From the NCBI RefSeq assembly GCF_024199945.1, contig NZ_JANADP010000001.1, positions 4,650,001 through 4,714,000 of the forward strand: a stretch of 64,000 nucleotides of DNA, read 5' to 3'. Below are positions 25,544 through 34,985 of the stretch, piece by piece (the first letter of the stretch is position 1; each line of letters starts with the position of its first letter). The translations under genes and the position numbers were made by a program. The DNA is from Bradyrhizobium sp. CCGUVB4N. Its GTDB lineage: Bacteria > Pseudomonadota > Alphaproteobacteria > Rhizobiales > Xanthobacteraceae. The notes under the pieces were generated by a model, which did not search any database, was not told where the DNA came from, and saw only the letters and a program-made list of their open reading frames with translations.

Positions 25544-28500
25544 ATGACGAACAGCAGGAACATTCGAGGTATGGCGGCAATGCCGGGGCGGGGAGCGTCG
25601 ATTCCCGTCGACGGCTGCGGTCCCGGCGGCGCTCAATCCTACGACGGGCGCCTGTATCGAGAGGCAATGGCTAGGAATACGTCGCCCCAGGATCACAATC
25701 GGGACTTCGATCGGCACGGCGGCCATCACGAGCAGCCGGAATGGCACGAGGACGACTGGGATCAAGACCAGGAAGAGGAAGCGGGACATCGCGCGCGCCG
25801 CCTGTTGTCGCGTTCCAACTCGCGCTTTCGCGTCGGTGACGGTTTCTCTTTGTTTCGGCGGGCGCTGCCGAGCGGACGCTGGCTGCGCCGGATGTCCGTC
25901 GTCCTCGGCGCATTGATCGTCATCTTCGTCGGTTGTTTTGGCGCGCTGTGGTGGCGGCTGGGCGCCGGTCCCATCAACCTCGACATGGCGACGCCCTGGC
26001 TCGCCGCTGCCATCGAGGACAATATCGGCCACGGCAATACCGTGGAGGTCGGCGGCACCCAGATCGAGCGCGCCGGGCGGGTCCGGATTGCCGTGCGCAT
26101 CCGCGACATCATCGTTCGCGATCACGACCATGCCATCGTCGCCAGCGCACCGAAGGCCGAGGTGCGGCTGTCGGGGGCAGCACTTCTCACCGGGCACCTG
26201 CGCGCCGAAAGCCTCAACCTCGTCGATGCCGAGCTCGCGATCCGGATCGCACCTGACGGGACGGTCACGGTGTCCGCCGGCGACACGGCGAAGCCGCTCG
26301 CAACCGGCGTCGCGTCCAAGAAGGAAGCGGGCCTGCCGCCGACATTCCCGCGCAACGGCGTTCCGCCGCCACCGTTCGGGATGGCGCCTGCAACTCCGGA
26401 CGCGTCCCAGGCCGCAGCTCAACCTGCCGCTCAGAGTGGAATTCTTCAGGGCCTCGACTGGCTCGACAGCTTGAGCTTGACCGGCCTCGACGGCCAGAAC
26501 CTCAACGAGATCGGTCTCAAGAACGGCAATCTGATCGTCGACGATCAACAGCGCGGCAGCAAATGGACGTTTGAGAACATCACGCTCAGCCTGCGCCGGC
26601 CGAGCCATGGCGGCGTCGCGCTCAGCTTCGGCGAAGAGGGCGCGCGCCCGTGGTCGCTGCGCACCACGATCGGGCCGAGCGAGAACGGCGTGCGCTCGAT
26701 CGATATCCGCGCCGACAAGGTGTCGACCGCCAACATCCTGCTGGCGCTGCGCGTCAAGGACTTCACCTATACGGCCGACCTGCCTCTGACCGGCGAGCTC
26801 AAGGGTGAGCTCGGCCGCGACGGTGTGCCGACATTCTTCCGCGGCAAGGTCGCAATCGGCGCGGGCAACATCATCGACACCGACACGCCCGACTATCCCA
26901 TGGCGATCGACTCGGCCGAGATCAACGTCGAATGGGATGCGGGACGGCGGGTGCTGGTCGCACCGTTCAAGATCCTCTCCGGCGCCAATCGCCTGACACT
27001 GCTCGCCCATCTCGAGCCGCCGAACGGCACCACCAATGACTGGCAGCTCGGCTTCAGCGGCGGCTCGATCCTGCTCGGCGGCATCGACAACGAGCCGCCG
27101 CTCGTCTTCAACCGCATCGCGATCGGATTCCGCTTCGACACCGATCACAAGCGCATGCTGCTGACGCAGGCCGACATCTCCAATGGCGAGATCGGTGTCG
27201 CCGGCACCGGCGCGATCGACTATTCCGGCGAGCCGCGCCTGACGCTCGGCTTTGCGGGAACGCCGATGTCGGCCTCGGCCATGAAGCGGATGTGGCCGAC
27301 GCTGGTGGTGCCCGAGTTGCGCCAATGGGTGATCGAGCGGATCGAGCGCGGCACGCTTCAGCGCATCGAGATCGGCATCAACTCGCCGACGCGCAACCTT
27401 CCGCGCAAGGGGCCGCCGATCCCCGACGACGGCCTGTCGGTCAACATCGTGGCGAACGGCGTCGCGGTCCGCCCTGTGGACGGCATGCCGGTGGTGCACG
27501 ATGCGGACCTCAAGGCGCATGTGACCGGACGCACCGCCACCGTGAATATCGGCCAGGGCGTTGCCGACACGCCCGCAGGTCGCAAGGTCACGATCTCCGA
27601 CTTCACGTTCGAGGTGCCGGACATGGCGCCGAAGCCGTCGCCCTCGCGGACGCGCTTCCGCGTTGATGGTCCGGTGCCGGCCGCTGCCGAAATGCTGTCC
27701 AACGACCGGTTGAGCGATCTGTCATCGACCGTCGTCGATCCCAACACCAGCAAGGGCACGTTCACGGCGAACATCCAACTCGGCTTGCCGGTCAAGGGCG
27801 AGCTGACCAAGGCGGACACCGTCTACGCCGTCACCGCCGATCTCAACGGCTTTGCCGCCGACAAGCTGGTGATGAACCAGAAGCTCGAGGCCAACAACCT
27901 CAAGATCGTCGCCAACAACCAGGGTTACCAGGTCAAGGGCGACGTCAAGATCAACGGGCAGGCGGCCTCGCTCGACTACCGCAAGGCGACCGATGGCGAT
28001 GCCGACGTCAAGCTGCAGACGACGCTGGACGATGCCAGCCGTGCGCGGCTCGGCTTCGATCTCAGTCCGGCCGTCAGCGGGTCGGTGCCGGTCAAGGTGT
28101 CGGGCAAGATTGCCGGCGGGCCCGAGCAGACGACGAAGCTCGGCATCGAGGCGGACCTGACTTCGGTCAAGCTCGACAACATCCTTCCCGGTTGGGTCAA
28201 GCTGCCGGGCAAAGCGAGCAAGGCGACGTTCAAGGTGGTGCCGACGGCACAATCGACGCGGCTCGAGGACATCGTCATCGACGGCGGCGGTGCCTCGATC
28301 AAGGGCTCGCTGGAAGTCGACCCCAACGGCGACCTCATGAATGCGAATTTCCCGGTCTATTCGCCGTCCGACGGCGACAAGACGTCGCTGAAGGTGGAGC
28401 GCGGTCAGGACGGCGTGGTCCGTGGCACAATGCGCGGCGACGTATTCGACGGTCGTGGCTTCCTGAAGTCGGCGATCTCAGGCAATTCCAAGGACGACAG

Positions 28501-29386
28501 CAAGAGCAAGCTCAAGAACGTCGATTTCGACATCGATGTGAAGCTCGGCACGGTCGCCGGATTCAACGGCGAGACGATGCGCAGCGTCGACGCCAAGATG
28601 TCGAAGCGCAGCGGGGCCATCAAGGCGTTCTCGCTGAGCGGCAGGATCGGTCAGAACACGCCGGTGGCAGCCGATCTGCGCGGCGGGCGTGCGCAAGGCA
28701 GCCGCGAGGTGATCTATCTCCAGACCAACGACGCGGGCTCGCTGCTGAAATTCACCGACACCTATACCAAGGCCGTCGGCGGCCAGATGGTGGTGGCGAT
28801 GGAGCCGCCGACATCGGACGCGACCACGGCGCGCGAGGGCCTCATCAACGTGCGCGACTTCACGGTGAAGGGCGAGGCGCAGCTCGAACGCGTCGCCGCA
28901 GGCGCGCCGAACGGCACTCCGGGCGGCGGTGGCGTTTCCTTCAGCGCCTTGCGCGCGGAGTTCACCCGGCAGAACGGCGCGCTCACGGTCCGCGACGGCC
29001 TGGTCAAGGGGCCGATGATCGGCGCCACCATCGAGGGCTCGATCGACTATCCCGGCAATCAGGTCTGCATGAGCGGCACCTTCGTGCCGATGTATGGCGT
29101 GAACAACATTTTCGGCCAGATCCCGTTGTTCGGCCTCTTCCTCGGCGGTGGCGACAAGGAAGGGCTGATCGGCGTCACCTACGAGGTCGTCGGCACGCCT
29201 GCGGCTCCCGTGATGCGCGTCAATCCGATCTCCGCGATGGTGCCAGGCGTGTTCCGCAAGATCTTCGAGTTCAACACCGGCAAGCAGAACATGCCGATCG
29301 ACGAACTGCCGTCGTCGCAGTCCGGCGACAGTTCGACGGGATCGGCAAGGCCGCTGTCGAGCGGTTGCAGCGTCGCGCGGCGTTAG
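25544..29386 (+). CDS. AsmA-like / DUF3971 protein (YhdP-TamB superfamily)
   Basis: This is a large envelope protein of 1280 residues: a hydrophilic His/Asp/Glu-rich cytosolic N-terminus (about 1-105), one transmembrane helix at about 110-132 (VVLGALIVIFVGCFGALWW), and a long periplasmic part rich in beta repeats (DUF3971 in the first half, an AsmA-like C-terminal domain at about 1050-1240 with GMSGTFVPMYGVNNIFGQIPLFG-like residues). Proteins of this superfamily form grooved beta rods that move phospholipid between the membranes. The start is uncertain; ATG 25544 is the longest, and Met at 25571 or 25670 are alternatives. It is divergent from bcp. Confidence 0.85.
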   Translation: MTNSRNIRGMAAMPGRGASIPVDGCGPGGAQSYDGRLYREAMARNTSPQDHNRDFDRHGGHHEQPEWHEDDWDQDQEEEAGHRARRLLSRSNSRFRVGDGFSLFRRALPSGRWLRRMSVVLGALIVIFVGCFGALWWRLGAGPINLDMATPWLAAAIEDNIGHGNTVEVGGTQIERAGRVRIAVRIRDIIVRDHDHAIVASAPKAEVRLSGAALLTGHLRAESLNLVDAELAIRIAPDGTVTVSAGDTAKPLATGVASKKEAGLPPTFPRNGVPPPPFGMAPATPDASQAAAQPAAQSGILQGLDWLDSLSLTGLDGQNLNEIGLKNGNLIVDDQQRGSKWTFENITLSLRRPSHGGVALSFGEEGARPWSLRTTIGPSENGVRSIDIRADKVSTANILLALRVKDFTYTADLPLTGELKGELGRDGVPTFFRGKVAIGAGNIIDTDTPDYPMAIDSAEINVEWDAGRRVLVAPFKILSGANRLTLLAHLEPPNGTTNDWQLGFSGGSILLGGIDNEPPLVFNRIAIGFRFDTDHKRMLLTQADISNGEIGVAGTGAIDYSGEPRLTLGFAGTPMSASAMKRMWPTLVVPELRQWVIERIERGTLQRIEIGINSPTRNLPRKGPPIPDDGLSVNIVANGVAVRPVDGMPVVHDADLKAHVTGRTATVNIGQGVADTPAGRKVTISDFTFEVPDMAPKPSPSRTRFRVDGPVPAAAEMLSNDRLSDLSSTVVDPNTSKGTFTANIQLGLPVKGELTKADTVYAVTADLNGFAADKLVMNQKLEANNLKIVANNQGYQVKGDVKINGQAASLDYRKATDGDADVKLQTTLDDASRARLGFDLSPAVSGSVPVKVSGKIAGGPEQTTKLGIEADLTSVKLDNILPGWVKLPGKASKATFKVVPTAQSTRLEDIVIDGGGASIKGSLEVDPNGDLMNANFPVYSPSDGDKTSLKVERGQDGVVRGTMRGDVFDGRGFLKSAISGNSKDDSKSKLKNVDFDIDVKLGTVAGFNGETMRSVDAKMSKRSGAIKAFSLSGRIGQNTPVAADLRGGRAQGSREVIYLQTNDAGSLLKFTDTYTKAVGGQMVVAMEPPTSDATTAREGLINVRDFTVKGEAQLERVAAGAPNGTPGGGGVSFSALRAEFTRQNGALTVRDGLVKGPMIGATIEGSIDYPGNQVCMSGTFVPMYGVNNIFGQIPLFGLFLGGGDKEGLIGVTYEVVGTPAAPVMRVNPISAMVPGVFRKIFEFNTGKQNMPIDELPSSQSGDSSTGSARPLSSGCSVARR

Positions 29387-29430
29387 CCGCGAGTCCGTTC
29401 TATCGGGGCGGGCCCTGAAGTCTCCACAGC

Positions 29431-29517
29431 GTCATGGCCGGGCTCGTCCCGGCCATCCACGCATTCTCTAGCAGCACAAAGAACGTGGATGCCCGGGACG
29501 AGCCCGGGCATGACGAC
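29431..29517. repeat. Bradyrhizobium-type palindromic intergenic repeat pair
   Basis: Two nested hairpins are seen: GTCATGGCCGGG...CCCGGCCAT (29431-29456), then ATGCCCGGG...CCCGGGCATGAC (29489-29514). The outer parts are also complementary (GTCAT...ATGAC and ATCCACG...CGTGGAT), so the 87 bases fold as one large structure. I recognise the unit as an abundant repeat in Bradyrhizobiaceae. It separates the AsmA-like gene from the convergent chemoreceptor gene. Confidence 0.75.
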
Positions 29518-29552
29518 ATCTTGTGAATGCTTATGCGACGAGCCGCGTCGTC

Positions 29553-31247
29553 TTACGCCGCGCGCACGCTCGCCAGGAATGTGCCGACTTCGCCCGAGAG
29601 CTGCTCGGCCTGCTTGGAGAGGTTCGACGCGGCCGCGAGCACCATGCCGGCGGCATTGCCGGTCTCGTTGGCCGCCGAGCTGACGCCGCCGATATTGGTG
29701 GTGACTTCCTTGGTCGCCTCGGCGGTCTGCGAGACGCTGCGGGCGATCTCGGCGGTGGCCGCACCTTGCTCCTCGATTGCGGCGCCGATCGAGGTGGCAA
29801 TGCGGCTGACCTCCTCGATGGTGGCGGTGATGCCGCCGATGGCGTCGACAGCTTCCTTGGTTGCGCCCTGAATCTGGGCGATCTTGTCGCCGATCTCGCG
29901 GGTGGCCTCTGCAGTCTGACTTGCCAGCGATTTCACTTCGGAGGCGACGACGGCGAAGCCGCGACCGGCTTCACCGGCGCGTGCGGCCTCGATGGTGGCA
30001 TTGAGTGCCAGCAAATTGGTCTGCGCGGCGATGCTGGAGATCAGCTCGGCGACGTGCTCGATCTGCTGGGCGCCGTCGGATAGCGCGCGCACGATGGTGT
30101 CGGTGTGGCGTGCGCTCTCGACCGCGCGGCCGGTGACTTCGGCCGATTGCGCGACCTGACGGCTGATTTCGGTGATGGAGGAGGAGAGCTCTTCGGCGGC
30201 GGCGGCGACCGTCTGAACGCGTTGGCTGGCTTCGGTCGCAGCCGAGCCGACCACGGCGGCGCGGCGGTTGGTGCCCTCGGCGGTCGACGACATCGACTTG
30301 GCCGTGGTTTCCAGCTCGCCGGAGCCCGAGGCCATCAGACCCACGAGCTGACCGACGGACGCATCGAAGCGATCGGCGAGGGAGATCAGGGCGTCGCGCT
30401 TTTCCTGCTCGCCGCGGGCCTTGGCTGCGACCTGTTCGGCTTCCAGCGTGCGCGCCGTCAGGGCGGTCTGGCGCAACACTTCGAGCGTCTCGGCCATGCG
30501 GCCGATCTCGTCGCCGCGATCGGTCTCCTCGACCGGCTTGTCGATGGCACCGTCGGCGATGTCCTGCATCCGGGTCTTCTGGCGGTCGAGCGCGCTGAGC
30601 ACGTCGCGGGCGATCAGCCAGGACAGCGTCGCCATCAGCAGCATCAGGCCGGCGCCGATCGCGGCGAGCTCGAGCGTCAGCGCACGCACGTCGGCGTCGA
30701 TATCGTCGACGTAAAGGCCGTAGCTGATCGTGGCGTTCCAGGGCGTGAACTGGCGGACGAACACGGTCTTGCGGACGGGCTCGGTCTGACCGGGGCGAGG
30801 GTAGAGATAGGATGTCACGCCGCCCTGCGGCGCCTGCCTGGCGGCGTTGAGCTGAGCATCGGCAATCAGGACGCCATTGGAATCCGTCGCGCCTGTGATC
30901 TTGCCTTCGAGCTGGGGATTGGCGCCGTTGACAAGGATCGACGTGTCGGAATTGTAGACGACAGGATAGCCCTGGCCGCCGCCGAACTTCATGTTGCGGG
31001 CACGCTGGCGAAACTGCAGCTTGGCGTCGTCCACCGTCATCTTGCCGGCGGCCGCGTCATCCTGGAAAGTCTGTGCGAGGCCGTGGAGCAGATCGACCGC
31101 GGCCTTCATCTGCTGGACCCGGTCGTCCATCATGCGGCTCTTGCTGAGGACGGTCGATACCGCGATGATGGCCGTGACTGTCAGAGCTGCGAGGCAGACC
31201 ATGCTGGCAAGCTTGGTCCGGATCTTCAGATGGTTCAGCAGCTTCAT
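29553..31247 (-). CDS. Methyl-accepting chemotaxis protein with single-Cache sensor
   Basis: This is a transmembrane chemoreceptor of 564 residues: TM1 at about 11-33, a periplasmic sCache_2-like sensor (about 38-185; LQFRQRARNMKFGGGQGYPVVY and NPQLEGKITGATD are typical), TM2 at about 188-210, a HAMP domain, and a cytoplasmic signalling hairpin whose tip reads SSIAAQTNLLALNATIEAARAGEAGRGFAVVASEVK. The start is ATG 31247; a GTG immediately upstream is also in frame. sCache_2 receptors commonly sense small carboxylates. No che genes are nearby, so it is an orphan receptor. Confidence 0.93.
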   Translation of the reverse strand: MKLLNHLKIRTKLASMVCLAALTVTAIIAVSTVLSKSRMMDDRVQQMKAAVDLLHGLAQTFQDDAAAGKMTVDDAKLQFRQRARNMKFGGGQGYPVVYNSDTSILVNGANPQLEGKITGATDSNGVLIADAQLNAARQAPQGGVTSYLYPRPGQTEPVRKTVFVRQFTPWNATISYGLYVDDIDADVRALTLELAAIGAGLMLLMATLSWLIARDVLSALDRQKTRMQDIADGAIDKPVEETDRGDEIGRMAETLEVLRQTALTARTLEAEQVAAKARGEQEKRDALISLADRFDASVGQLVGLMASGSGELETTAKSMSSTAEGTNRRAAVVGSAATEASQRVQTVAAAAEELSSSITEISRQVAQSAEVTGRAVESARHTDTIVRALSDGAQQIEHVAELISSIAAQTNLLALNATIEAARAGEAGRGFAVVASEVKSLASQTAEATREIGDKIAQIQGATKEAVDAIGGITATIEEVSRIATSIGAAIEEQGAATAEIARSVSQTAEATKEVTTNIGGVSSAANETGNAAGMVLAAASNLSKQAEQLSGEVGTFLASVRAA

Positions 31248-31465
31248 CACAGCCCCTACGGAATGGTTGTTATTGTCATCATCCGTAACATCAAGTTCTT
31301 ACCAATCATGAAGATGGACGCGCCGCGGCCGGCCGCGCGAGGGACTCTTCGCAGACCCATGCGCAACGGTGCAGGCAAATGGACACGCTCTGTTGCGCGT
31401 CCGTATATTTGCGGGAGGATGTCGATCTCAGATTTTGGTGGTCATCGCACCTGGCCGGACCCGCA

Positions 31466-31552
31466 ATGAACCGATTCGTTCACCGCCTCATCATGTCCGT
31501 GCTGCTTGTCGCGGCCCTCGTTCTGATCTGGAACGTCCTGGGCTCTCGCTGA
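31466..31552 (+). CDS. 28-residue single-span membrane microprotein
   Basis: A 28-codon frame (begins MNRFVHRLIMSVLLVAALVL) codes for a short basic N-terminus followed by one hydrophobic helix and a polar GSR end, the normal positive-inside arrangement. The stop codon touches a perfect 12-bp terminator stem, which supports a real transcript ending here. No strong Shine-Dalgarno is visible. I recall similar tiny membrane ORFs in Bradyrhizobium but no named family. Function unknown. Confidence 0.6.
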   Translation: MNRFVHRLIMSVLLVAALVLIWNVLGSR

Positions 31553-31588
31553 GACGGCGCCGGCAATGGCCGGCGCCGTCCTCGTTTT
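31553..31588 (+). terminator. Rho-independent terminator of the 28-residue ORF
   Basis: Perfect stem GACGGCGCCGGC (31553-31564) / GCCGGCGCCGTC (31569-31580) with loop AATG, followed by CTCGTTTT. It begins at the base after the microprotein stop and could also act on the convergent doxX-like gene. Confidence 0.85.
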
Positions 31589-31606
31589 GCGAATTGAGCG
31601 CGCGCG

Positions 31607-32044
31607 TCAGCGCCGCGCGAAGGCGCCGCTCGGTGCGTCGGTCTCCTTGCCGATCAGCGCATCGACGCTGACCGAGCCGCCGCCCGCTGCCGAGATGTAG
31701 AGGCAGGCGAAGCAGAACAGGATCGCAGCCGTGCCACCGTTGAGCAGCGGCAGGAGCACCGGCGTGCCGGTCTTCATCACGTGGCCCATGAAGTAGGCGA
31801 AGGCCATTTCACCCGCCAGGATGAACGCCGTCAGCCGCGTGAACAGGCCGAGCATCAAGGTCGCGCCGAGCACCAGCTCGAGCGTGCCGGCCACATAGAT
31901 CAGCGGCGGGATGTCGGCGAAGTAGGGGAGCACCGGGAACTTGAACAGCTTGGCGACACCGTACTGGAACAGCAGCAGTCCAGTGATGAAGCGAAACAGG
32001 CTCAAGAGAACCGGCTGAAAGCGAGTGAGATAAGGAAAGTTCAT
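31607..32044 (-). CDS. DoxX family membrane protein
   Basis: This is a four-helix inner-membrane protein of 145 residues with the DoxX signature (SLFRFITGLLLFQYGVAKLF near the N-terminus and LFTRLTAFILAGEMAFAYF in the middle). DoxX-like proteins are linked to redox homeostasis and thiosulfate or quinone metabolism, without a settled biochemical role. ATG 32044 is preceded on the minus strand by GGAGG, and the extra upstream codons to 32095 have no family resemblance. It appears monocistronic. Confidence 0.87.
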   Translation of the reverse strand: MNFPYLTRFQPVLLSLFRFITGLLLFQYGVAKLFKFPVLPYFADIPPLIYVAGTLELVLGATLMLGLFTRLTAFILAGEMAFAYFMGHVMKTGTPVLLPLLNGGTAAILFCFACLYISAAGGGSVSVDALIGKETDAPSGAFARR

Positions 32045-32264
32045 TGGTTTGTGCCCTCCATCCAATGCTGCGACTAGGACCGCATTCAATTCCACCCTGC
32101 AAGCTGCGCCAGGTCAATTTGCGCTGACTTTTTTGTCATGTCGGACAAAACACCGCAGGCTGTGATTTCAGCCGCGTGTCGACAGCATTTTTTCAACGTC
32201 TACGCGCCACGCCCACCCGTAGTTCCCCGGTGTCGCGAATGAGTGCAGGTTACTTCCGGGAGAC

Positions 32265-33515
32265 CTATCGCCGCAAGGCGGGCACGATCAGGAACGGGAT
32301 CATCCCGAGGATCACGTTTGCAAGTGCGAAGACAAGCAGCGCATTGTAGCCGTGGGTGGCATCGTGGATCAGGCCGCCGCTCCAGGAGCCGAAGGCCGAG
32401 CCGAGTCCGCTGCCGATTGAGATCGTGCCGAAGATGGTGCCGACCCTCTTGCCTCTGAAGATCTTCATCGCCGTTGCCGTGATCAGCGGCCCACGCGAGC
32501 CCATCATGCTGCCGAAGCAGACGACGAAGCCGGTGAGCAGGATGACATTCGGATAATACTGAAGCAGCCAGAGCAGGACAATGCCGAGGATCGAGATCGC
32601 GTAGCTCAGCAGCACCGAGGGACGGCGTCCGATCAGCCCGTCGAGCGCGGAGACGCCGATCATGCCGAACACCAGCACGACCCCCGAAAAGCCCCAGGCA
32701 GTCGCGGCCTGCAGCGGCGGGAAGCCGGCATCGATCAGATAGGCGACGATCTGCGCGGCGATACAATACATGCCGACCGCGGTGAAGAAGAAGGTCGAGA
32801 ACAGCGCCCAGAACGCGTGGTGACGCATCGCGCTCACGAGCGTCCAGCCGTGGTCGACGAAATCAGGATCGGTCTTCTTGGCAACATACGGCGAGCCGGC
32901 CGCGAAACTACGCCAGGGCAGCAGCAGCAGCGGCACCAGCAGACCAAGTGTAGCGAAGCCGTAGACCTGATAGGTCTCGCGCCAGCCGAGATGATCGATC
33001 AGGAGCTGCGAGGCCGGCAGCAGCGCCAGCACGCCGCCGCCCATTGCCGAATACACCACCGCCATCGCGGTCGGCAGCTTTGGCCCGAACCAGCGGCCGA
33101 GTAGGATCGAGTTCGGCACATTGCCGATGAAGGCAACGCCAATACCGACGCACAAACCGATCGAGAGCTGGAATTGCCAGAGCGCCTGCGCATGGCCTGC
33201 GATCAGGAACGCGGAGCCGAGCAGCAACAGGCCGAGCGCATAGACGATGCGCGGTCCGGAATGATCGAACAGGCGGCCAACCAGCGGCGCCGTCAGTCCG
33301 CTGATGAGCCAGGTCAGCGAATAGATCGAAACCACCTGCGCGCGGTCCCAACCAAAATTTTCGGAGATCGGCTTGAGGAAGACGGTGAAGCTTTCGCTCA
33401 AGCCGCGGCCGAGCACGGCCAGCGTGAAGCACAACGCGAGCACGACGAGCGCGGTTCGTACCGCGTCCTGCTGCATGTTCCCCTGTTCGCTGGGCGTCTT
33501 CTGATCCATTGCCAT
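32265..33515 (-). CDS. MFS transporter (monocarboxylate/oxalate-formate antiporter-like)
   Basis: This is a twelve-helix major facilitator of about 416 residues. Landmarks are the first helix RGLSESFTVFLKPISENFGW, the loop 2-3 signature GRLFDHSGPRIVY, and helix 4-5 GNVPNSILLGRWF, most like the monocarboxylate/OxlT group. The start is uncertain: ATG 33515 is used, with ATG 33509 and an upstream GTG region as alternatives, none with a good Shine-Dalgarno. It follows tyrS in the same direction at about 50 bases. The substrate is not determinable; an organic acid is likely. Confidence 0.87.
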   Translation of the reverse strand: MAMDQKTPSEQGNMQQDAVRTALVVLALCFTLAVLGRGLSESFTVFLKPISENFGWDRAQVVSIYSLTWLISGLTAPLVGRLFDHSGPRIVYALGLLLLGSAFLIAGHAQALWQFQLSIGLCVGIGVAFIGNVPNSILLGRWFGPKLPTAMAVVYSAMGGGVLALLPASQLLIDHLGWRETYQVYGFATLGLLVPLLLLPWRSFAAGSPYVAKKTDPDFVDHGWTLVSAMRHHAFWALFSTFFFTAVGMYCIAAQIVAYLIDAGFPPLQAATAWGFSGVVLVFGMIGVSALDGLIGRRPSVLLSYAISILGIVLLWLLQYYPNVILLTGFVVCFGSMMGSRGPLITATAMKIFRGKRVGTIFGTISIGSGLGSAFGSWSGGLIHDATHGYNALLVFALANVILGMIPFLIVPALRR

Positions 33516-33564
33516 CAGGGAGCGCGCTTCGGCGCGCCCTGACAAGCATCAAAAGCTCATACGC

Positions 33565-34818
33565 CTATGCAGGCTTGAGCAGGACGTGCTTCTTCTTGCC
33601 GAAGGACAGCTTGATCACGCCTTCCGGCGTCAGACTGGCCGCTGACAGCGCCATCTTCTCGTCGGTGACGGATTCGTCGTTGACGCGGAGGCCGCCACCC
33701 TTGATCTGACGGCGTGCCTCGCCATTGGAGGCGACGAGGCCCGCCTTGACGAAGGCGTTGAGCACGCCGAGGCCGGCCTCCAGCTCGCCGCGCGGAATTT
33801 CAACGGTCGGCAGGCTCTCGGCGAGTGCGCCTTCCTCAAAAGTGCGGCGTGCGGTTTCGGCCGCTTCGTTTGCTGCGTCGCGACCATGCAGCAGCGCAGT
33901 CGCTTCCGTCGCGAGCACCTTCTTGGCCTCGTTGATCTCCGAGCCGCCGAGCGCCTCGAGCTTCTTGATCTCGCTCATCGGCAGCGTCGTGAACAGTTTC
34001 AGGAATTTGCCGACGTCGGCGTCCTCGGTGTTGCGCCAGTACTGCCAGAAGTCATACGGCGAGAACTGGTCGGCGTTGAGCCACACCGCGCCTTGCGCGG
34101 TCTTGCCCATCTTGGCGCCCGATGCCGTCGTCAGCAGCGGCGTGGTCAGCGCGAACAGTTGATGCGTGCCCATGCGGCGGCCGAGATCGACGCCCATGAT
34201 GATGTTGCCCCATTGGTCCGAGCCGCCCATCTGCAAATGGCAGCCGGTCCGCTTGGCCAATTCGACGAAGTCGTAGGCCTGGCAGATCATGTAGTTGAAC
34301 TCGATGAAGCTCATCTCCTGCTCGCGCTCGAGGCGCAGGCGCACGGAGTCCATCGACAGCATGCGGTTGACCGAGAAATGCCGGCCGACGTCGCGCAGCA
34401 TCTCGATCCAGTTGAGCTTGGTCAGCCACTCCGCATTGTCGAGCATGACGGCGTCGCTCTTGCCGTCGCCGTAGCGCAGCACCTTTGCGAACACGCCGCG
34501 GATCGAGGCCTTGTTGGCCTCGATCTCGGCGACGGTGCGGATCGCGCGCGTCTCGTCCTTGCCGGAGGGATCGCCCACCATGGTGGTGCCGCCACCCATC
34601 AGCGTGATCGGCTTGTTGCCGGACTGCTGAAACCAGTGCAGCAGCATCATGGTCAGGTAGTTGCCGATGTGCAGCGAAGGAGCGGTGCAATCGTAGCCGA
34701 CATAGGCGATCGCCTCGCCCTTGGCGGCGAGCGCGTCCAGCCCCTCGAAATCGGAGCACTGGTGGATAAAACCACGTTCCTGCAGGGTATTGAGGAAATC
34801 CGATTTAAATGCAGTCAT
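33565..34818 (-). CDS. tyrS: Tyrosyl-tRNA synthetase
   Basis: This is a class Ic aminoacyl-tRNA synthetase of 417 residues charging tRNA-Tyr. It has the HIGH-type motif PSLHIGNYL in the Rossmann core, the tyrosine-binding YDCT and QAYD segments, a KMSKS-type loop seen as AKMGKTA, and a C-terminal S4 RNA-binding domain (about 350-410). Length and motifs match TyrS of alphaproteobacteria. It is divergent from anmK across 167 bases. Confidence 0.97.
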   Translation of the reverse strand: MTAFKSDFLNTLQERGFIHQCSDFEGLDALAAKGEAIAYVGYDCTAPSLHIGNYLTMMLLHWFQQSGNKPITLMGGGTTMVGDPSGKDETRAIRTVAEIEANKASIRGVFAKVLRYGDGKSDAVMLDNAEWLTKLNWIEMLRDVGRHFSVNRMLSMDSVRLRLEREQEMSFIEFNYMICQAYDFVELAKRTGCHLQMGGSDQWGNIIMGVDLGRRMGTHQLFALTTPLLTTASGAKMGKTAQGAVWLNADQFSPYDFWQYWRNTEDADVGKFLKLFTTLPMSEIKKLEALGGSEINEAKKVLATEATALLHGRDAANEAAETARRTFEEGALAESLPTVEIPRGELEAGLGVLNAFVKAGLVASNGEARRQIKGGGLRVNDESVTDEKMALSAASLTPEGVIKLSFGKKKHVLLKPA

Positions 34819-34985
34819 CTGTCGGCGTGCCTGACAATTCTTGGTTTACTGTTTCGGGCGCAATTTAAGCGTCCTTCTATGGGAACTCGATTGCCGCCCG
34901 CCACTTGGCGCTGTGGCATTATAAGATGTGTCCCTCTGGCACAAGATCGGCATGCCGGAGGGGGTGTTTTGAGGACGCTGATCCC

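Noticed and set aside
25376..27520. Very long antisense frame (over 700 codons) extending upstream of bcp opposite the AsmA-like gene
   Set aside because: Its sequence is His/Arg/Asp-rich without domains and follows the codon pattern of the plus-strand gene; GC-rich DNA opens the opposite frame. Only the bcp part is real.
31369..31671. 100-codon frame across the microprotein and terminator
   Set aside because: It runs through a strong terminator hairpin, is Arg/Ser-rich and lacks any ribosome site.
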